Below the pieces are notes generated by a model. It made no database searches and was not told the origin of the DNA. It saw only the letters and a list, made by a program, of their open reading frames with translations. Both the position numbers and the translations under genes were made by a program. A DNA stretch of 59,563 bases, from contig MLAK01000818.1 of assembly GCA_001839685.1 (NCBI GenBank), positions 1-59,563 on the forward strand, read 5' to 3'. This DNA is from Tritrichomonas foetus (taxonomy: Eukaryota; Parabasalia; Tritrichomonadida; Tritrichomonadidae). This document shows, in pieces, positions 30,055 to 39,555 of this stretch; the first letter of the stretch is position 1; each line of letters begins with the position of its first letter.

Positions 30055-30827
30055 TTATTGATTAATTTGTATATACACATTTCCGATTAATAACGCATTA
30101 TCTAAATGGTTTTTCTTCTGTCCAGGATTCCAATAAGTTTCTGAAACCCTTCTTGAAGGTGGACTTGATACTCTAGGTGATTTATTTCTTTTATAATTTC
30201 CGATTTTTGGCACTTTTGATAAAACAGCAGCCGCCAAAAGATCTTCTTCATTATTATTCACATTTCTAGCAGTCATCGTTGGAATTTCCGACGATTTTTT
30301 AACATTCACTGGTGTAGAAAGTGTCCAGTATATTTTATTATTCATTTTTTGATTGATATTATTCAAATTTCGTGGTGATGACCCATTCGCAACACTTGAT
30401 GGTTCATTTATTTTATTTATTCCATCATTATACAAATTACCACCAGTTGTTGTTTGATTGGCATTAAGATTACCATGGTCTGTGTAAGAATCATTTGTAT
30501 TGTAATCGGCGTTGTTTTGATGAGAATCATAAATTGGTGGCAAATAATTGCCAATGTTAGAAATATGTGAAACTCTAAGGTTTGAAGTATTATTTGATTT
30601 GGTATTTGAAGGTGAGATGATTGGATGATGTTTTCGGTTAATTTCAATTAAATTTAAAGGTCGTGAATACTGCATTTCATGAATTCTTTGAGGTGGGTCT
30701 AAAAGATTAATATGGAAGACATGGTTTTGTGTTTTAATTCCTTTCCTTTCTTTTATTTTTTGGAGAGTTGTTTCATTTTCTTGGTTGGTATAATTTTCAG
30801 TTGTTTGGAGAGTGCGGCTGCTTGTCA
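30055..30827 (-). CDS. hypothetical low-complexity protein, or displaced tail of the WD protein
   Basis: 257 codons from the ATG at 30825-30827 (MTSSRTLQTTENYTN). Asn/Ser-rich and apparently disordered, with a basic C-terminus (SPRVSSPPSRRVSETYWNPG). The start lies only 17 bases after the stop of the WD-repeat gene on the same strand, one base out of frame (+1), with no room for a promoter. The frame stays open upstream to 31260 only because the 18-nt repeat there lacks stops in several frames. Two readings are possible: an independent gene whose initiator lies within its neighbour, or the C-terminus of the WD protein displaced by a one-base error or real frameshift. Function unknown. Confidence 0.45.
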
Positions 30828-30844
30828 TGAATTCATTTTCTGCA

Positions 30845-33800
30845 TTATTGATTTGGTACTTTGTCTTTAGGTTGAGGTTTTTCTTTCGGTAATGGCTTCT
30901 CTTTAGGTGGTGACTTATCTTTGGGTGGAGCTTTTTCTTTAGGTGGTGCAATTGCTTTAGGAGGCGGCTTCTCTTTAGGAGGTTGCTTCTCTTTAGGAGG
31001 TTGCTTCTCTTTAGGAGGTGATTTTTCTTTAGGAGGTTGCTTCTCTTTAGGAGGTGATTTTTCTTTAGGAGGAATAGATTTTTTGTCATTTTCTTTTTTC
31101 TCAATGTTTGTGGGTGAATTCTTTCTTTTGCTGCGTTTATTTCTCTCTTTCTTCTTCTTCTTCTTCTTTTGTCCTTTATTAGATTCATTGTCATCATCAT
31201 AATATTCATAATATTCATCATCGTCATCGTCGTCGTTATAATATGAGTATTCATATTCATTTTCTGTTGTCGCTTTATTTAAAATATCATTTTCTTCACC
31301 TTCTTTATGAAACTGTTTAGCGAGTTTGGCAAAATCAATATCTTGTCCAACATCTTTATTAGAACTATTTTTTTGAGGTAATTTTGGACCACCAAACATC
31401 GAATTCATCAAATTTTCTAACTCTTCAGGACTTTTCCCTTTCTTTTCATCAGTGCTTGTGCTTTCATTTTTTTGTTTTTTAACTTTTTTCTTTCTCGACA
31501 TTGCCTTTTCTTGATTCATAGAATCATTTATAAAATCCAAAGCAGATTTTTTCTCTTTTGGTTTTTTCTTTAATTTAATTTCTTCGCCATTTTCTTTCTT
31601 CTCTTCATTTTCTTCATCTGTATCTTTTATAGACGGTGTTGAAATGGCGGTTACAGGAGAAATCCCAGGCTTTATTCCATTTAAAGCTTGCATCATTTCC
31701 AGCTTTTTTTGAACATCTTCATCTTCATTTTCTGGTTTTGTTTGACTTTGTTCTACAGAAACAGGTGAGGGTGGAACACCATGTACAATATTATTAGTTT
31801 GAAAATCATATTTTTTGGTTGGCGTTTTTTCTAACTTCTCTTTTTCTTCTTCTTTATGTTTTAAAACACTAACTTCCAAGGGTTCCTCTTCTTCACAGCT
31901 AGGAACAATGAAATCACGACTTAATGCATCTTTCAATCTATCAAAATTATCAATTTCAGAAACTTCATTATCGATTTCACCACTTTGGAAGATGTAGTTT
32001 CCTTTCATTATCATAATTTCTGAGTCTGTAGCAACCAAAATATCTCGTTTTCCATTCATTATTAAACAAGTAAGTAAAGGCAAAGGAAAAGTGACTTGAC
32101 ACATTTTTTCCATATGATAATCCCAGAAAATTACTTTCCCATCCAAACTTGAAGAAATCCAAAACTGTTGAGAAAAAGAAAATCCTGTAATTTTATCAGA
32201 ATGTGGTCGTTGCATATTTTCAAAATCTTTTGAAACCAAATGTCTATCTATAATATCAACTTGGGTGATATGACCTGATTCATAGCCATATTTTAAGAAA
32301 TTAGCAAATAAAGTTGTAACATTATTTCCTGGAATCTGAAGCGTATCAATAATCTGTCCTCGTTTTAAATCAAATAATAAAGTCTTCTTTTTGAAAATCA
32401 TTACAATGCAATCACTTTCAAAGTGATAAAAGATTTTCAGAAGACGATGATTGGTCACAGTAAAATGACGTGTTTGTTTTAATTTACTATAATCATAAAT
32501 ATATAAATCACTGTTTTCTGATGCAATTGCATACGCCCATTTACCTTCTGATTTACAAATAGTCATAAAAGCAGCTTTACATTGCATACTCATAATTTCA
32601 TCGCATGGTGACACACCTGTATCGAATCCACATAATGTTCCATCTTCAAGTAGAATAAAAAGCATATCACGTTTTGTACCAGGCATTGTTTGAGTGATTT
32701 CAATTTTATATTCAAATTTTTCTTGATCAAAAACAAAACGCTCAAATAAACCACGATCATACAAAAAAGATATTAAATTTAAAGCATATGAAGGAGTGGC
32801 AGCTGTCACTTTCACAGAATCTTTAGGTGAATATAATTTAATGAAAGTATTTGTTGAGGCTATTAAAACACGAGCAGCATCACAAAATTTATTGCTACGA
32901 ATCATTTGATATGCATTGGGAACATTTAAATTCCAAACATACCAAGGTATGACAAGCTTCATAGCTTTGAGTAAAGAAGCAAAACAGACACATAAAACAG
33001 GCTTGTCAAAAATATTCACAAGAAATAATCGGTTTGGTCTTTGTTGAAGAGTCACACAATGAAAAGTTTTTCCTGTTTTAACATTCAAAAAAAATAAAGT
33101 ATTGAAGGAATTTAAACAGACAACATTTTCTTCATCAACAAAAAGCATAGCAATAACAGAAGAGCCTGCTGTAGTGAATTGTTGGATTAAATGAGCACCA
33201 TGCCCCCATAAATTCATTCCATTTGATGAATCATAAGTTAAAAGTTGATGTGTGTTGATATTATATGTGTAAACTGTTTTAATTGAAGCTGGATATCGTG
33301 AATATAAATCTAATTCTTCACCATCTAAATTGAATGGCCGAATTCCTTCTGGTGTTGGAAGAAAAAGTGCTTCTATTTCCGGATCGAATGCCGGTGGAGT
33401 GAGAATTGCTGTGTCATAATTTTTGGCAAAAACTGATCGTTGTGAAATAGACACTTTTGGACGAACTACTGACACTTTTTTATCTGGTGGTTTATAATGA
33501 AAATTAAAAACATGAATTCCAGAACCAATTGTTATAATGGCATTGGATTTTGGTGAATAATACATGTGAATAATTCCAGGATGATTTGTTTGATAATGGT
33601 CAATTAATGGCCTGGATATATCTGATAACATGCAAACAACCAATTCGCCGTATCTTGTTGTAACGCCTATAATGAATTCTGTATCTGGGACTGAAACGCA
33701 TGAAGTAAAAATGTATGGATGCTTCATTTTAACAATATTTCGCTCGAATCTGACAATTTCTTTTGTCGTTGACGCAATACATTCTCGGTGATTTAACGAT

Positions 33801-33883
33801 ATAATATTTGAAATGTGCCCCGTACCGAATGAAAAAGAAAAATCATCAAATATTCCGAAATTGATGAGATTCGAAGCATCCAT
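30845..33883 (-). CDS. WD-repeat beta-propeller protein with charged PPKEK tail
   Basis: 1012 residues. Residues 1 to about 640 are strand-rich with WD40-like units, the clearest being KITGFSFSQQFWISSSLDG followed by KVIFWDY (about 565-590) and LYIYDYSKLKQTRHF. The next ~370 residues are low complexity: acidic/basic helices, an Asp/Tyr run (YNDDDDDDEYYEYYDDDNE), a Lys run, and then ten or so copies of PPKEK(S/Q/P). This looks like a large scaffold with a disordered, possibly phosphorylated or filament-binding tail. No enzyme motif. The ATG at 33883 opens the propeller directly. The downstream small ORF at 30055-30827 may be part of the same product. Confidence 0.85.
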   Translation of the reverse strand: MDASNLINFGIFDDFSFSFGTGHISNIISLNHRECIASTTKEIVRFERNIVKMKHPYIFTSCVSVPDTEFIIGVTTRYGELVVCMLSDISRPLIDHYQTNHPGIIHMYYSPKSNAIITIGSGIHVFNFHYKPPDKKVSVVRPKVSISQRSVFAKNYDTAILTPPAFDPEIEALFLPTPEGIRPFNLDGEELDLYSRYPASIKTVYTYNINTHQLLTYDSSNGMNLWGHGAHLIQQFTTAGSSVIAMLFVDEENVVCLNSFNTLFFLNVKTGKTFHCVTLQQRPNRLFLVNIFDKPVLCVCFASLLKAMKLVIPWYVWNLNVPNAYQMIRSNKFCDAARVLIASTNTFIKLYSPKDSVKVTAATPSYALNLISFLYDRGLFERFVFDQEKFEYKIEITQTMPGTKRDMLFILLEDGTLCGFDTGVSPCDEIMSMQCKAAFMTICKSEGKWAYAIASENSDLYIYDYSKLKQTRHFTVTNHRLLKIFYHFESDCIVMIFKKKTLLFDLKRGQIIDTLQIPGNNVTTLFANFLKYGYESGHITQVDIIDRHLVSKDFENMQRPHSDKITGFSFSQQFWISSSLDGKVIFWDYHMEKMCQVTFPLPLLTCLIMNGKRDILVATDSEIMIMKGNYIFQSGEIDNEVSEIDNFDRLKDALSRDFIVPSCEEEEPLEVSVLKHKEEEKEKLEKTPTKKYDFQTNNIVHGVPPSPVSVEQSQTKPENEDEDVQKKLEMMQALNGIKPGISPVTAISTPSIKDTDEENEEKKENGEEIKLKKKPKEKKSALDFINDSMNQEKAMSRKKKVKKQKNESTSTDEKKGKSPEELENLMNSMFGGPKLPQKNSSNKDVGQDIDFAKLAKQFHKEGEENDILNKATTENEYEYSYYNDDDDDDEYYEYYDDDNESNKGQKKKKKKKERNKRSKRKNSPTNIEKKENDKKSIPPKEKSPPKEKQPPKEKSPPKEKQPPKEKQPPKEKPPPKAIAPPKEKAPPKDKSPPKEKPLPKEKPQPKDKVPNQ
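30899..31076. repeat. 18-nt tandem repeat encoding PPKEK units
   Basis: About ten imperfect 18-nt units (for example TCTTTAGGAGGTTGCTTC) encode PPKEK-x on the minus strand. The unit has no stop codon in other frames, which creates long false frames on both strands (a Gly-rich one on the plus strand, a Leu/Lys-rich one on the minus strand). Copy number is likely to vary between isolates. Confidence 0.9.
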
Positions 33884-34003
33884 TTAAAAACACAAAAATT
33901 TCAAAAGCATATATAACGTAAGCGACATGTTATATGAAATATTTCAAAAATAATCATGTGAGATCACACGTTGTTTTGAAAAGATATATGAGAAGATATA
34001 GTT
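33884..34003. other. short gap upstream of WD-repeat gene
   Basis: About 120 bases upstream of the WD-protein ATG. No clear TCA initiator close to it. Confidence 0.4.
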
Positions 34004-34222
34004 TTAAAATTGAATTTCTATGACTTTCACAATCTTGTAACAGTTTTGTTTTCTTAGAATATTTGCATTGTCATTTTTTTTATGATCAAATCTAAAATAA
34101 TGTTCTTTAATTGTTTGTTCAATTCCTTGATTTGGAATTATTTTACATTCATTCAATCCACATCCCAAGAAACAACTTTTGTTAACCACTTTCAAGCGAA
34201 ATACAGCTTGGACAAAACCCAT
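34004..34222 (-). CDS. possible small hypothetical protein
   Basis: 72 codons beginning MGFVQAVFRLKVVNKSCF with ordinary, non-biased composition, unlike most random frames in this AT-rich DNA. Its ATG sits in a GTCGCCATGG context, and a TCATT initiator lies about 25 bases upstream, on top of the start codon of the opposite gene at 34244. The product has three Cys (CFLGCGLNEC) and a basic C-terminal half (FRFDHKKNDN). I do not recognise a family. It may be a chance frame, but promoter and composition argue for a real small gene. Confidence 0.4.
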   Translation of the reverse strand: MGFVQAVFRLKVVNKSCFLGCGLNECKIIPNQGIEQTIKEHYFRFDHKKNDNANILRKQNCYKIVKVIEIQF

Positions 34223-34243
34223 GGCGACCGTTTAATTATCTGA

Positions 34244-36022
34244 ATGAATTCCAATCTTCAACTTTTGGAGCTCAGCAATCCAGTCTTAATTCCAAAAGGT
34301 AAATGGATTGTTAATTCTAATGAACTATATATTGTATCGGATAGTTTGCAACAAATAACATATTATTCACCTGATAAAAATATTAATTATGAAATCAGTG
34401 ATTTTCTACTCAAAGTTGAATCAACTGATGATATTTATTGTATTAATAAAATAGGAGAAAATTCATTATTTGTTTATGGAATGAGACGAAATACACCAAC
34501 TGGATTTATTAAACATTTTCCAAATGATTCACCATTTTTCATTGATCAAGATGAAACCAACAGTAGTTTTCAAAAGACAAATTCTTTCCCACCAAAAACA
34601 CTCAGCTTTGCACTTGATTCTCTATATTTTCACAGAAGAATTCTTTTTTCATTTTCTCCACATTGTAATGCCTTCGTTATCGTTTCAAAAGAAGGCATCA
34701 CTTATCATAATATCAACCATATTGTTAAATTTTCATTAATCAAAGAAATTGACTATGTTTTGAATGATGGTAGATATTTATATTTTTCAAATAATTCAAA
34801 CGCGTACATTTTGCGATTTAATGATGATTTTTCAATAACAACAATTTTTGATTCACCTTTAACAGTGTATGGAAATCCATTTTCTTTTCTTTCTTTTTCT
34901 TCATTTTTATTATTGATTTATAAAGATCAACAACTCAATACTTTTTGTATTCATAAAATTTCCAAAGAGGACAATTTTATTCAAAACTTTCAAACACTCC
35001 AAAATATCATCAGAGTTAATGAAATTAGTAAAGATTTTAAAAAGTTTATCTTTTTGAAGTATGATAATGCTTTGCTATCTGTAAATAAAACTAATGGATC
35101 ATCGTTTTTGATTGATTTTGAAGAAGATAACCATTTTACACTTATTGGCACAGAATTTTTCATTGATAAAGAAATTCGTGGAATTTTATCAAATAAAAAC
35201 AACAATAAAGTTTTCGCTTTCTGTAAAAACCCAGTCAATTCCCAAAATAGGAGATTAAATAACGATCAATATAATTCTACCAATTATAAAAGTGATAAAA
35301 ACAAAACTGCTAATATATACGACAATATTTGTAAAAATGATAAAAATGCGAATAATGTTTTGATTGATGATTCTCAGACTAATAATGAGATTAGGGAGAA
35401 GGAGATAGATTGTTTTAAATATTATACTATTAATCATAATTATAATAATATTATTTCTATTTCCATGCATATGATTGCAGCTTTGTTTCGAAGGGTTGAT
35501 GGACTTACCCCTGCTTTAAATTTGCTGAAAAAGCGACTTATGGAAACTCGGAATGCAACAAAATTAATAAAATTGATTGAAATTATCGGACCTCATGCTT
35601 CTGAACCAATTGCACAGCTAATGTTTGCTCGAGCGATCCAATTCAGCAGCATTATTGATCCTCACTTGATTTTATTGGGATTAGTGAAATTTGCAAATGT
35701 TTTAGGCGATAAAATGATTGATGAGGCGAGAATTCCACTTTTAGAAACAGCTATTCATCCACAGTGTATTCATTCGATTAATAATTTATTATGTTGTGGA
35801 ATCATCAAACTAAATAAGCATTCACTGAATTATTTATTGTCAACATGTCGTAAAGATGTAACAATTGATCCAGATTTAGTTGAAGATATTCTTGAATACG
35901 CAAACGTTTGTATTGATTTGAAAATGTTTAAAGAAGCTAACAGATTACTACTTAAAGCTCAGCTTGATGGTTGTTATGATAAAGAAAAAATTGAAATGAT
36001 GAAACAATTAATACCAACCTAA
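34244..36022 (+). CDS. hypothetical beta-propeller/helical protein, paralogue B
   Basis: 592 residues, a diverged paralogue of 27559-29373 (shared anchors KWIVNS, PKTLSFAL, HCNAFVIVSKEGITYHNIN, ALFRR). The first ~310 residues are strand-rich, then comes an Asn/Lys-rich disordered linker (about 330-400). The C-terminal ~190 residues are helical repeats (AALFRRVDGLTPALNLLKKR, HLILLGLVKFANVLGDKM, INNLLCCGIIKLNKHSL). The helical end is longer than in the paralogue and reads like the C-terminal Mic1-type region of RMC1/bulli proteins of the Mon1-Ccz1 Rab7 exchange complex; that is a tentative, unaligned impression. The ATG at 34244 is supported by N-terminal similarity to the paralogue. It lies 21 bases from the opposite start at 34222. 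Confidence 0.7.
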   Translation: MNSNLQLLELSNPVLIPKGKWIVNSNELYIVSDSLQQITYYSPDKNINYEISDFLLKVESTDDIYCINKIGENSLFVYGMRRNTPTGFIKHFPNDSPFFIDQDETNSSFQKTNSFPPKTLSFALDSLYFHRRILFSFSPHCNAFVIVSKEGITYHNINHIVKFSLIKEIDYVLNDGRYLYFSNNSNAYILRFNDDFSITTIFDSPLTVYGNPFSFLSFSSFLLLIYKDQQLNTFCIHKISKEDNFIQNFQTLQNIIRVNEISKDFKKFIFLKYDNALLSVNKTNGSSFLIDFEEDNHFTLIGTEFFIDKEIRGILSNKNNNKVFAFCKNPVNSQNRRLNNDQYNSTNYKSDKNKTANIYDNICKNDKNANNVLIDDSQTNNEIREKEIDCFKYYTINHNYNNIISISMHMIAALFRRVDGLTPALNLLKKRLMETRNATKLIKLIEIIGPHASEPIAQLMFARAIQFSSIIDPHLILLGLVKFANVLGDKMIDEARIPLLETAIHPQCIHSINNLLCCGIIKLNKHSLNYLLSTCRKDVTIDPDLVEDILEYANVCIDLKMFKEANRLLLKAQLDGCYDKEKIEMMKQLIPT

Positions 36023-36208
36023 AGAAATATTTTTTTATGTTGAACATTAATTGCTCACTGCACAAATATTATTATTCTATTTTGTTTTAATTTTATTTTT
36101 GTTATTATTATATACAGATAAAATTTATTGTTAATAAAATTAGTATTTCATCTCTCTCTTTCTTTCTTTATGTATATATATATATATATATATAGAAACA
36201 TATTATTG

Positions 36209-36240
<32 letters not shown>

Positions 36241-36330
36241 GATAGCATGAATTGGGAAAGAACATTTTTTTAATATCCATAATAATAATATAATATATTC
36301 TATAATTTTCACAATCCATGGGGGTTCTAT
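36023..36330. other. convergent gap with simple repeats
   Basis: 3' flanks of two converging genes, holding (TA)11 at 36173-36194 and a run of 30 A at 36209-36238. Confidence 0.85.
36173..36238. repeat. (TA)11 microsatellite and A30 tract
   Basis: Eleven TA dinucleotides followed 14 bases later by 30 consecutive A. Length is likely polymorphic and assembly-dependent. Confidence 0.95.
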
Positions 36331-38607
36331 TCATTTTGTTGGACGGAAAGCTTCTATTATTGAACCAACTTTATCTGATGCTATTCTAAATCGTGGTGCA
36401 TAAATTTCTGGTGAATCATTCTTCATTTCTTCCAGGAATTTTACAATAAATGCCCCATTGATATTTTTCTTTACAAAATCAATGTTTTCTTGACTATCAA
36501 TACAACATGCAACAATTGTTGGAATCACAATCACAGATTCAGCGGGTTTTATGAAGTAAGAAAGCGGTAAACTACAAAGTGTAGATAATACTTTCGATTT
36601 GCTCAAACAAAATTCCTTAACTAAAGGCGAAGCACTCGCTAACAATCCAATTAAAACAATCATATCATGTACAACTCTCACACTACCAAAACCACCATTG
36701 CTATTATTATTGTTTGGGGTACAAAATGCGTCGAAAATACAAGAAATTGATTTAACATTTTCTTTTTCAAGGAAATTCGACAAAAAGTCATGAAAATCAA
36801 TAGCAATCATTGAATAAACACGAACAGCAGAAATGATTGAATCAACAGACACAAGTTTTGGATCAGCTGCACAATTTGAAAGGAAAGAAAGAAGACCAGG
36901 TACAACACAATCAAATGCAGCTTTTTCAAAGATTTCTTTCGATTCATTATTGGACAATAGATTAAAGTTCGAATGACAAAAACTCGTAATAGAATCAAGA
37001 AGTCCTAAGATCGAAAGACTCAGTTGACGAAGTGAGTCATTTCTTAGATCAGAAGTCGTCGAAGCTTCTAAAACAAAACAAAGTTTCATTAGAACACCAT
37101 GACGGGCAAGTTGTGCAATTAGAAGGGGTTTTGGTTCATTTTCAAAATTATCAGATAACAACGTTTTCCATAAAGTTAAAAGTTCATTTGTGGCACTTAA
37201 AGAGTCCTGCCTATAGCAAAATTGGCGGAACGATGAAATGCATTCAAAAGCAACATGTAATGCAAATGGATATGAATTTGGGGCCATTCCAACAACATGA
37301 TGAATAAGTTGATTTGTGTTTGGTAAATTCGAATATATCATATTTTGTAAAGAACCACGAATTAATTGTCCTTCTTCAGAATTCCATTTAATGTTGGTTT
37401 TTTGATCTTGAACTGCCTTTAAATAATTTATTGCTAATTGTGAGCTATTTTCATCATGACCCATTTTGGATATAATACTTTTCATAACTGCTGAAGGATT
37501 TGTTTCTGGCTCCGGAAATTCTGGAAGTTCGACGGCTGGAATCGAGTCAGAAAATTCATCGCCAATATCAAGAAAGTCACCTGGAAGCTCACCATGTGAA
37601 ATTGCATCAATAACAGAAGTATCTTTAATAATTCTTGGTGATCTCCTATTTTTAGATTTCGGTGAACCATGAATATCTGGTGATGCTGGAGTTTTTATTG
37701 TTGATCGTTCTTTAGCTTTCTTTCTTTTGTCGCGAACCATATCTTCATATTTTTTCGTAACTTTTATCATTTTTCTTTCCATTTTTAATTTTCGATCTTC
37801 AGTTTCTAATTCTTGCATGAATCTTGTTTCTTGAATTTTTTCTATTTCTGAGTGAGCTTTTTCTTTGATCTGATTTATGTGAGCTTCTCGTCTTTGTGCT
37901 GCATTATCTTGCTTTTCATTAAATGTTGTAATTGCTTCTTCTTGTTGTTGAACTCTTCTTTCATTTGCGCGACGAACTTTATTTGTTTTTATTCGAATCT
38001 CTCGATTTCGTATATTTTCTATTTTTCTACGCTTTTGTTCAGCTTGAGCAAGTCTTTCCTCTAATGTCATAGTTTCTCGTTTTAATGAATTTGTCAGTTC
38101 TGGCGGGGTTATTTTCAATTGAGAGGCAGCAACGCCCACCCAGTCATGTGAGGTGGAAATTGGCCATTCTTCACAGCTGAGGTTTCTCCATGAAGAAATT
38201 GAGAAAGAAACAGGTGATGGAAGTCGTGATTGCTGCAAATCTTCAACAACTTGATGCTGTGATGAAATACGAACCAAAAGTTCTTTGAATTCAATAATAT
38301 GTTTCTCTAATTGATCGATAGCAAGTTGAGCAAGCTCATCATTAAAAATATGTTCGCAGAATCCAAAAAGTCGTTCTGTTGCGTTATTGAAAGTATTTAC
38401 GAGTGATAAAAACGTTTTCAATGATTTTTTATCGGCTGGCGAGAGATTTGGATATTTACTCACATGTGGCGAATTTTCAGCAGAACGAATAAACGTGGGG
38501 GATGAGATGGATATAGGCTTTGGGCGATGGGGTGATGATATTCGATTTTGCGTCGGAGAAAGATCAGTTATTTGGGAAAAGTTTGGCTTTGGTATATCAG
38601 CTGACAT
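36331..38607 (-). CDS. SCAPER-like coiled-coil and helical-repeat protein
   Basis: 758 residues. A helical N-terminal segment (about 45-110, LVNTFNNATERLFGFCEHIF) is followed by a long, highly charged coiled coil (about 180-305, beginning LEERLAQAEQKRRKIENIR). The coiled coil contains NQIKEKAHSEIEKIQETRFM and QELETEDRKL, which resemble the KxxEIxxIxxLE block of S-phase cyclin-A-associated protein in the ER (SCAPER). A Ser/Pro/Asp linker and a C-terminal armadillo-like helical region (about 385-758) complete the same domain order. SCAPER lacks catalytic activity and is linked to cyclin A and cilia in animals; the role here is unknown. No zinc finger was seen, unlike animal SCAPER. The ATG at 38607 opens the frame. 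Confidence 0.6.
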   Translation of the reverse strand: MSADIPKPNFSQITDLSPTQNRISSPHRPKPISISSPTFIRSAENSPHVSKYPNLSPADKKSLKTFLSLVNTFNNATERLFGFCEHIFNDELAQLAIDQLEKHIIEFKELLVRISSQHQVVEDLQQSRLPSPVSFSISSWRNLSCEEWPISTSHDWVGVAASQLKITPPELTNSLKRETMTLEERLAQAEQKRRKIENIRNREIRIKTNKVRRANERRVQQQEEAITTFNEKQDNAAQRREAHINQIKEKAHSEIEKIQETRFMQELETEDRKLKMERKMIKVTKKYEDMVRDKRKKAKERSTIKTPASPDIHGSPKSKNRRSPRIIKDTSVIDAISHGELPGDFLDIGDEFSDSIPAVELPEFPEPETNPSAVMKSIISKMGHDENSSQLAINYLKAVQDQKTNIKWNSEEGQLIRGSLQNMIYSNLPNTNQLIHHVVGMAPNSYPFALHVAFECISSFRQFCYRQDSLSATNELLTLWKTLLSDNFENEPKPLLIAQLARHGVLMKLCFVLEASTTSDLRNDSLRQLSLSILGLLDSITSFCHSNFNLLSNNESKEIFEKAAFDCVVPGLLSFLSNCAADPKLVSVDSIISAVRVYSMIAIDFHDFLSNFLEKENVKSISCIFDAFCTPNNNNSNGGFGSVRVVHDMIVLIGLLASASPLVKEFCLSKSKVLSTLCSLPLSYFIKPAESVIVIPTIVACCIDSQENIDFVKKNINGAFIVKFLEEMKNDSPEIYAPRFRIASDKVGSIIEAFRPTK

Positions 38608-39142
38608 TCCAAAATGCTTTCAAATTTCATTCAATATTTTGTGACCACATTGAATATTTTATGAGAAAAGAATGGTTGGGAGGTAAAAATTATGGCCATA
38701 TATATAATGAAAAAGTTATTTTCAATGAAATGAATCATTTTGAATAATATTTTACTTTAACTTCACATGTGTTGTTATTTTAAAATAAGAAATTCACCCT
38801 AGTTTAAGGATTTACATTTATCTAATTTGAAATGAGATAATTAGAATCAATTTCAATATATACATATATATATGCACTCTTACAAAGTAGTTGTGAAAAT
38901 ATGTAATCTCTGGATTGCATCTTCACCTATAGAGGTAACAAAAATATTATTTTTTGCATGAAAAAATTATTAATTCCATGCAATTTTAAAACTCAAAATA
39001 TCTTCTTGAATGTATTCAATTTCTATTTTTACTGAGTTATTTGCACTTGCTAATGTAAATATGATTAATCATTGTTCCAATCTTAGTTTTTATTATTATT
39101 TCTCTTTCTCTCCAATTTTATCTCATGTGTTAACTCTCTCAT
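38608..39142. other. AT-rich intergenic region
   Basis: Upstream flank of the SCAPER-like gene. Nothing recognised beyond short TA-rich stretches near 38860-38875. Confidence 0.45.
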
Positions 39143-39555
39143 TCACCTTTGCCAGCTGTAGAAAGTTCAACTTCAATTTCATCTTTAGCTGCTGTTGTTT
39201 TTGCTTCAACATGACTTTCTAAATTTATTAAGCACTCATGATTTCAGTTAGTTTTCTATAAAACGCTTCTTCTCCTTTGATTAATTTTAGTCTTGCAAAT
39301 ACCGAAACAACATGAATTTTAGTTATGAATAGATCTATTACCATATGTAATAACTATTTCTAAGTTGGAATTTGAAAAGCATATCAATTTATCAATTAAA
39401 TAGGATTCCTGTCGATTCAAAGGAATTTTCACCAAACACTGGCTCAATATAAAACTTTTTCATAGTTTATTTTATCAAGCAGAGATACCTCCTGCCCAAA
39501 TACATAAAGTGTCATTTTTTTCCACCAAATGTTCGGTAGCATAATTTACAGTCAT
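39143..39555 (-). pseudogene. decayed gene of unknown family
   Basis: Four consecutive minus-strand fragments in different frames have coding-like sequence. From upstream: 39475-39555 (MTVNYATEHLVEKNDTLCIW), 39392-39463 (MKKFYIEPVFGENSFESTGI), 39228-39344 (containing VVSVFARLKLIKGEEAFYRK) and about 39143-39240 (SHVEAKTTAAKDEIEVELS, then stop). Amino-acid use is balanced and quite different from the surrounding random AT-rich translation. A single ancestral gene interrupted by frameshifts is the simplest reading; very short introns are an alternative. Family not recognised. Confidence 0.45.

Noticed and set aside
30921..31202. Gly/Leu-rich plus-strand ORF
   Set aside because: Mirror of the 18-nt PPKEK repeat of the WD-protein gene.
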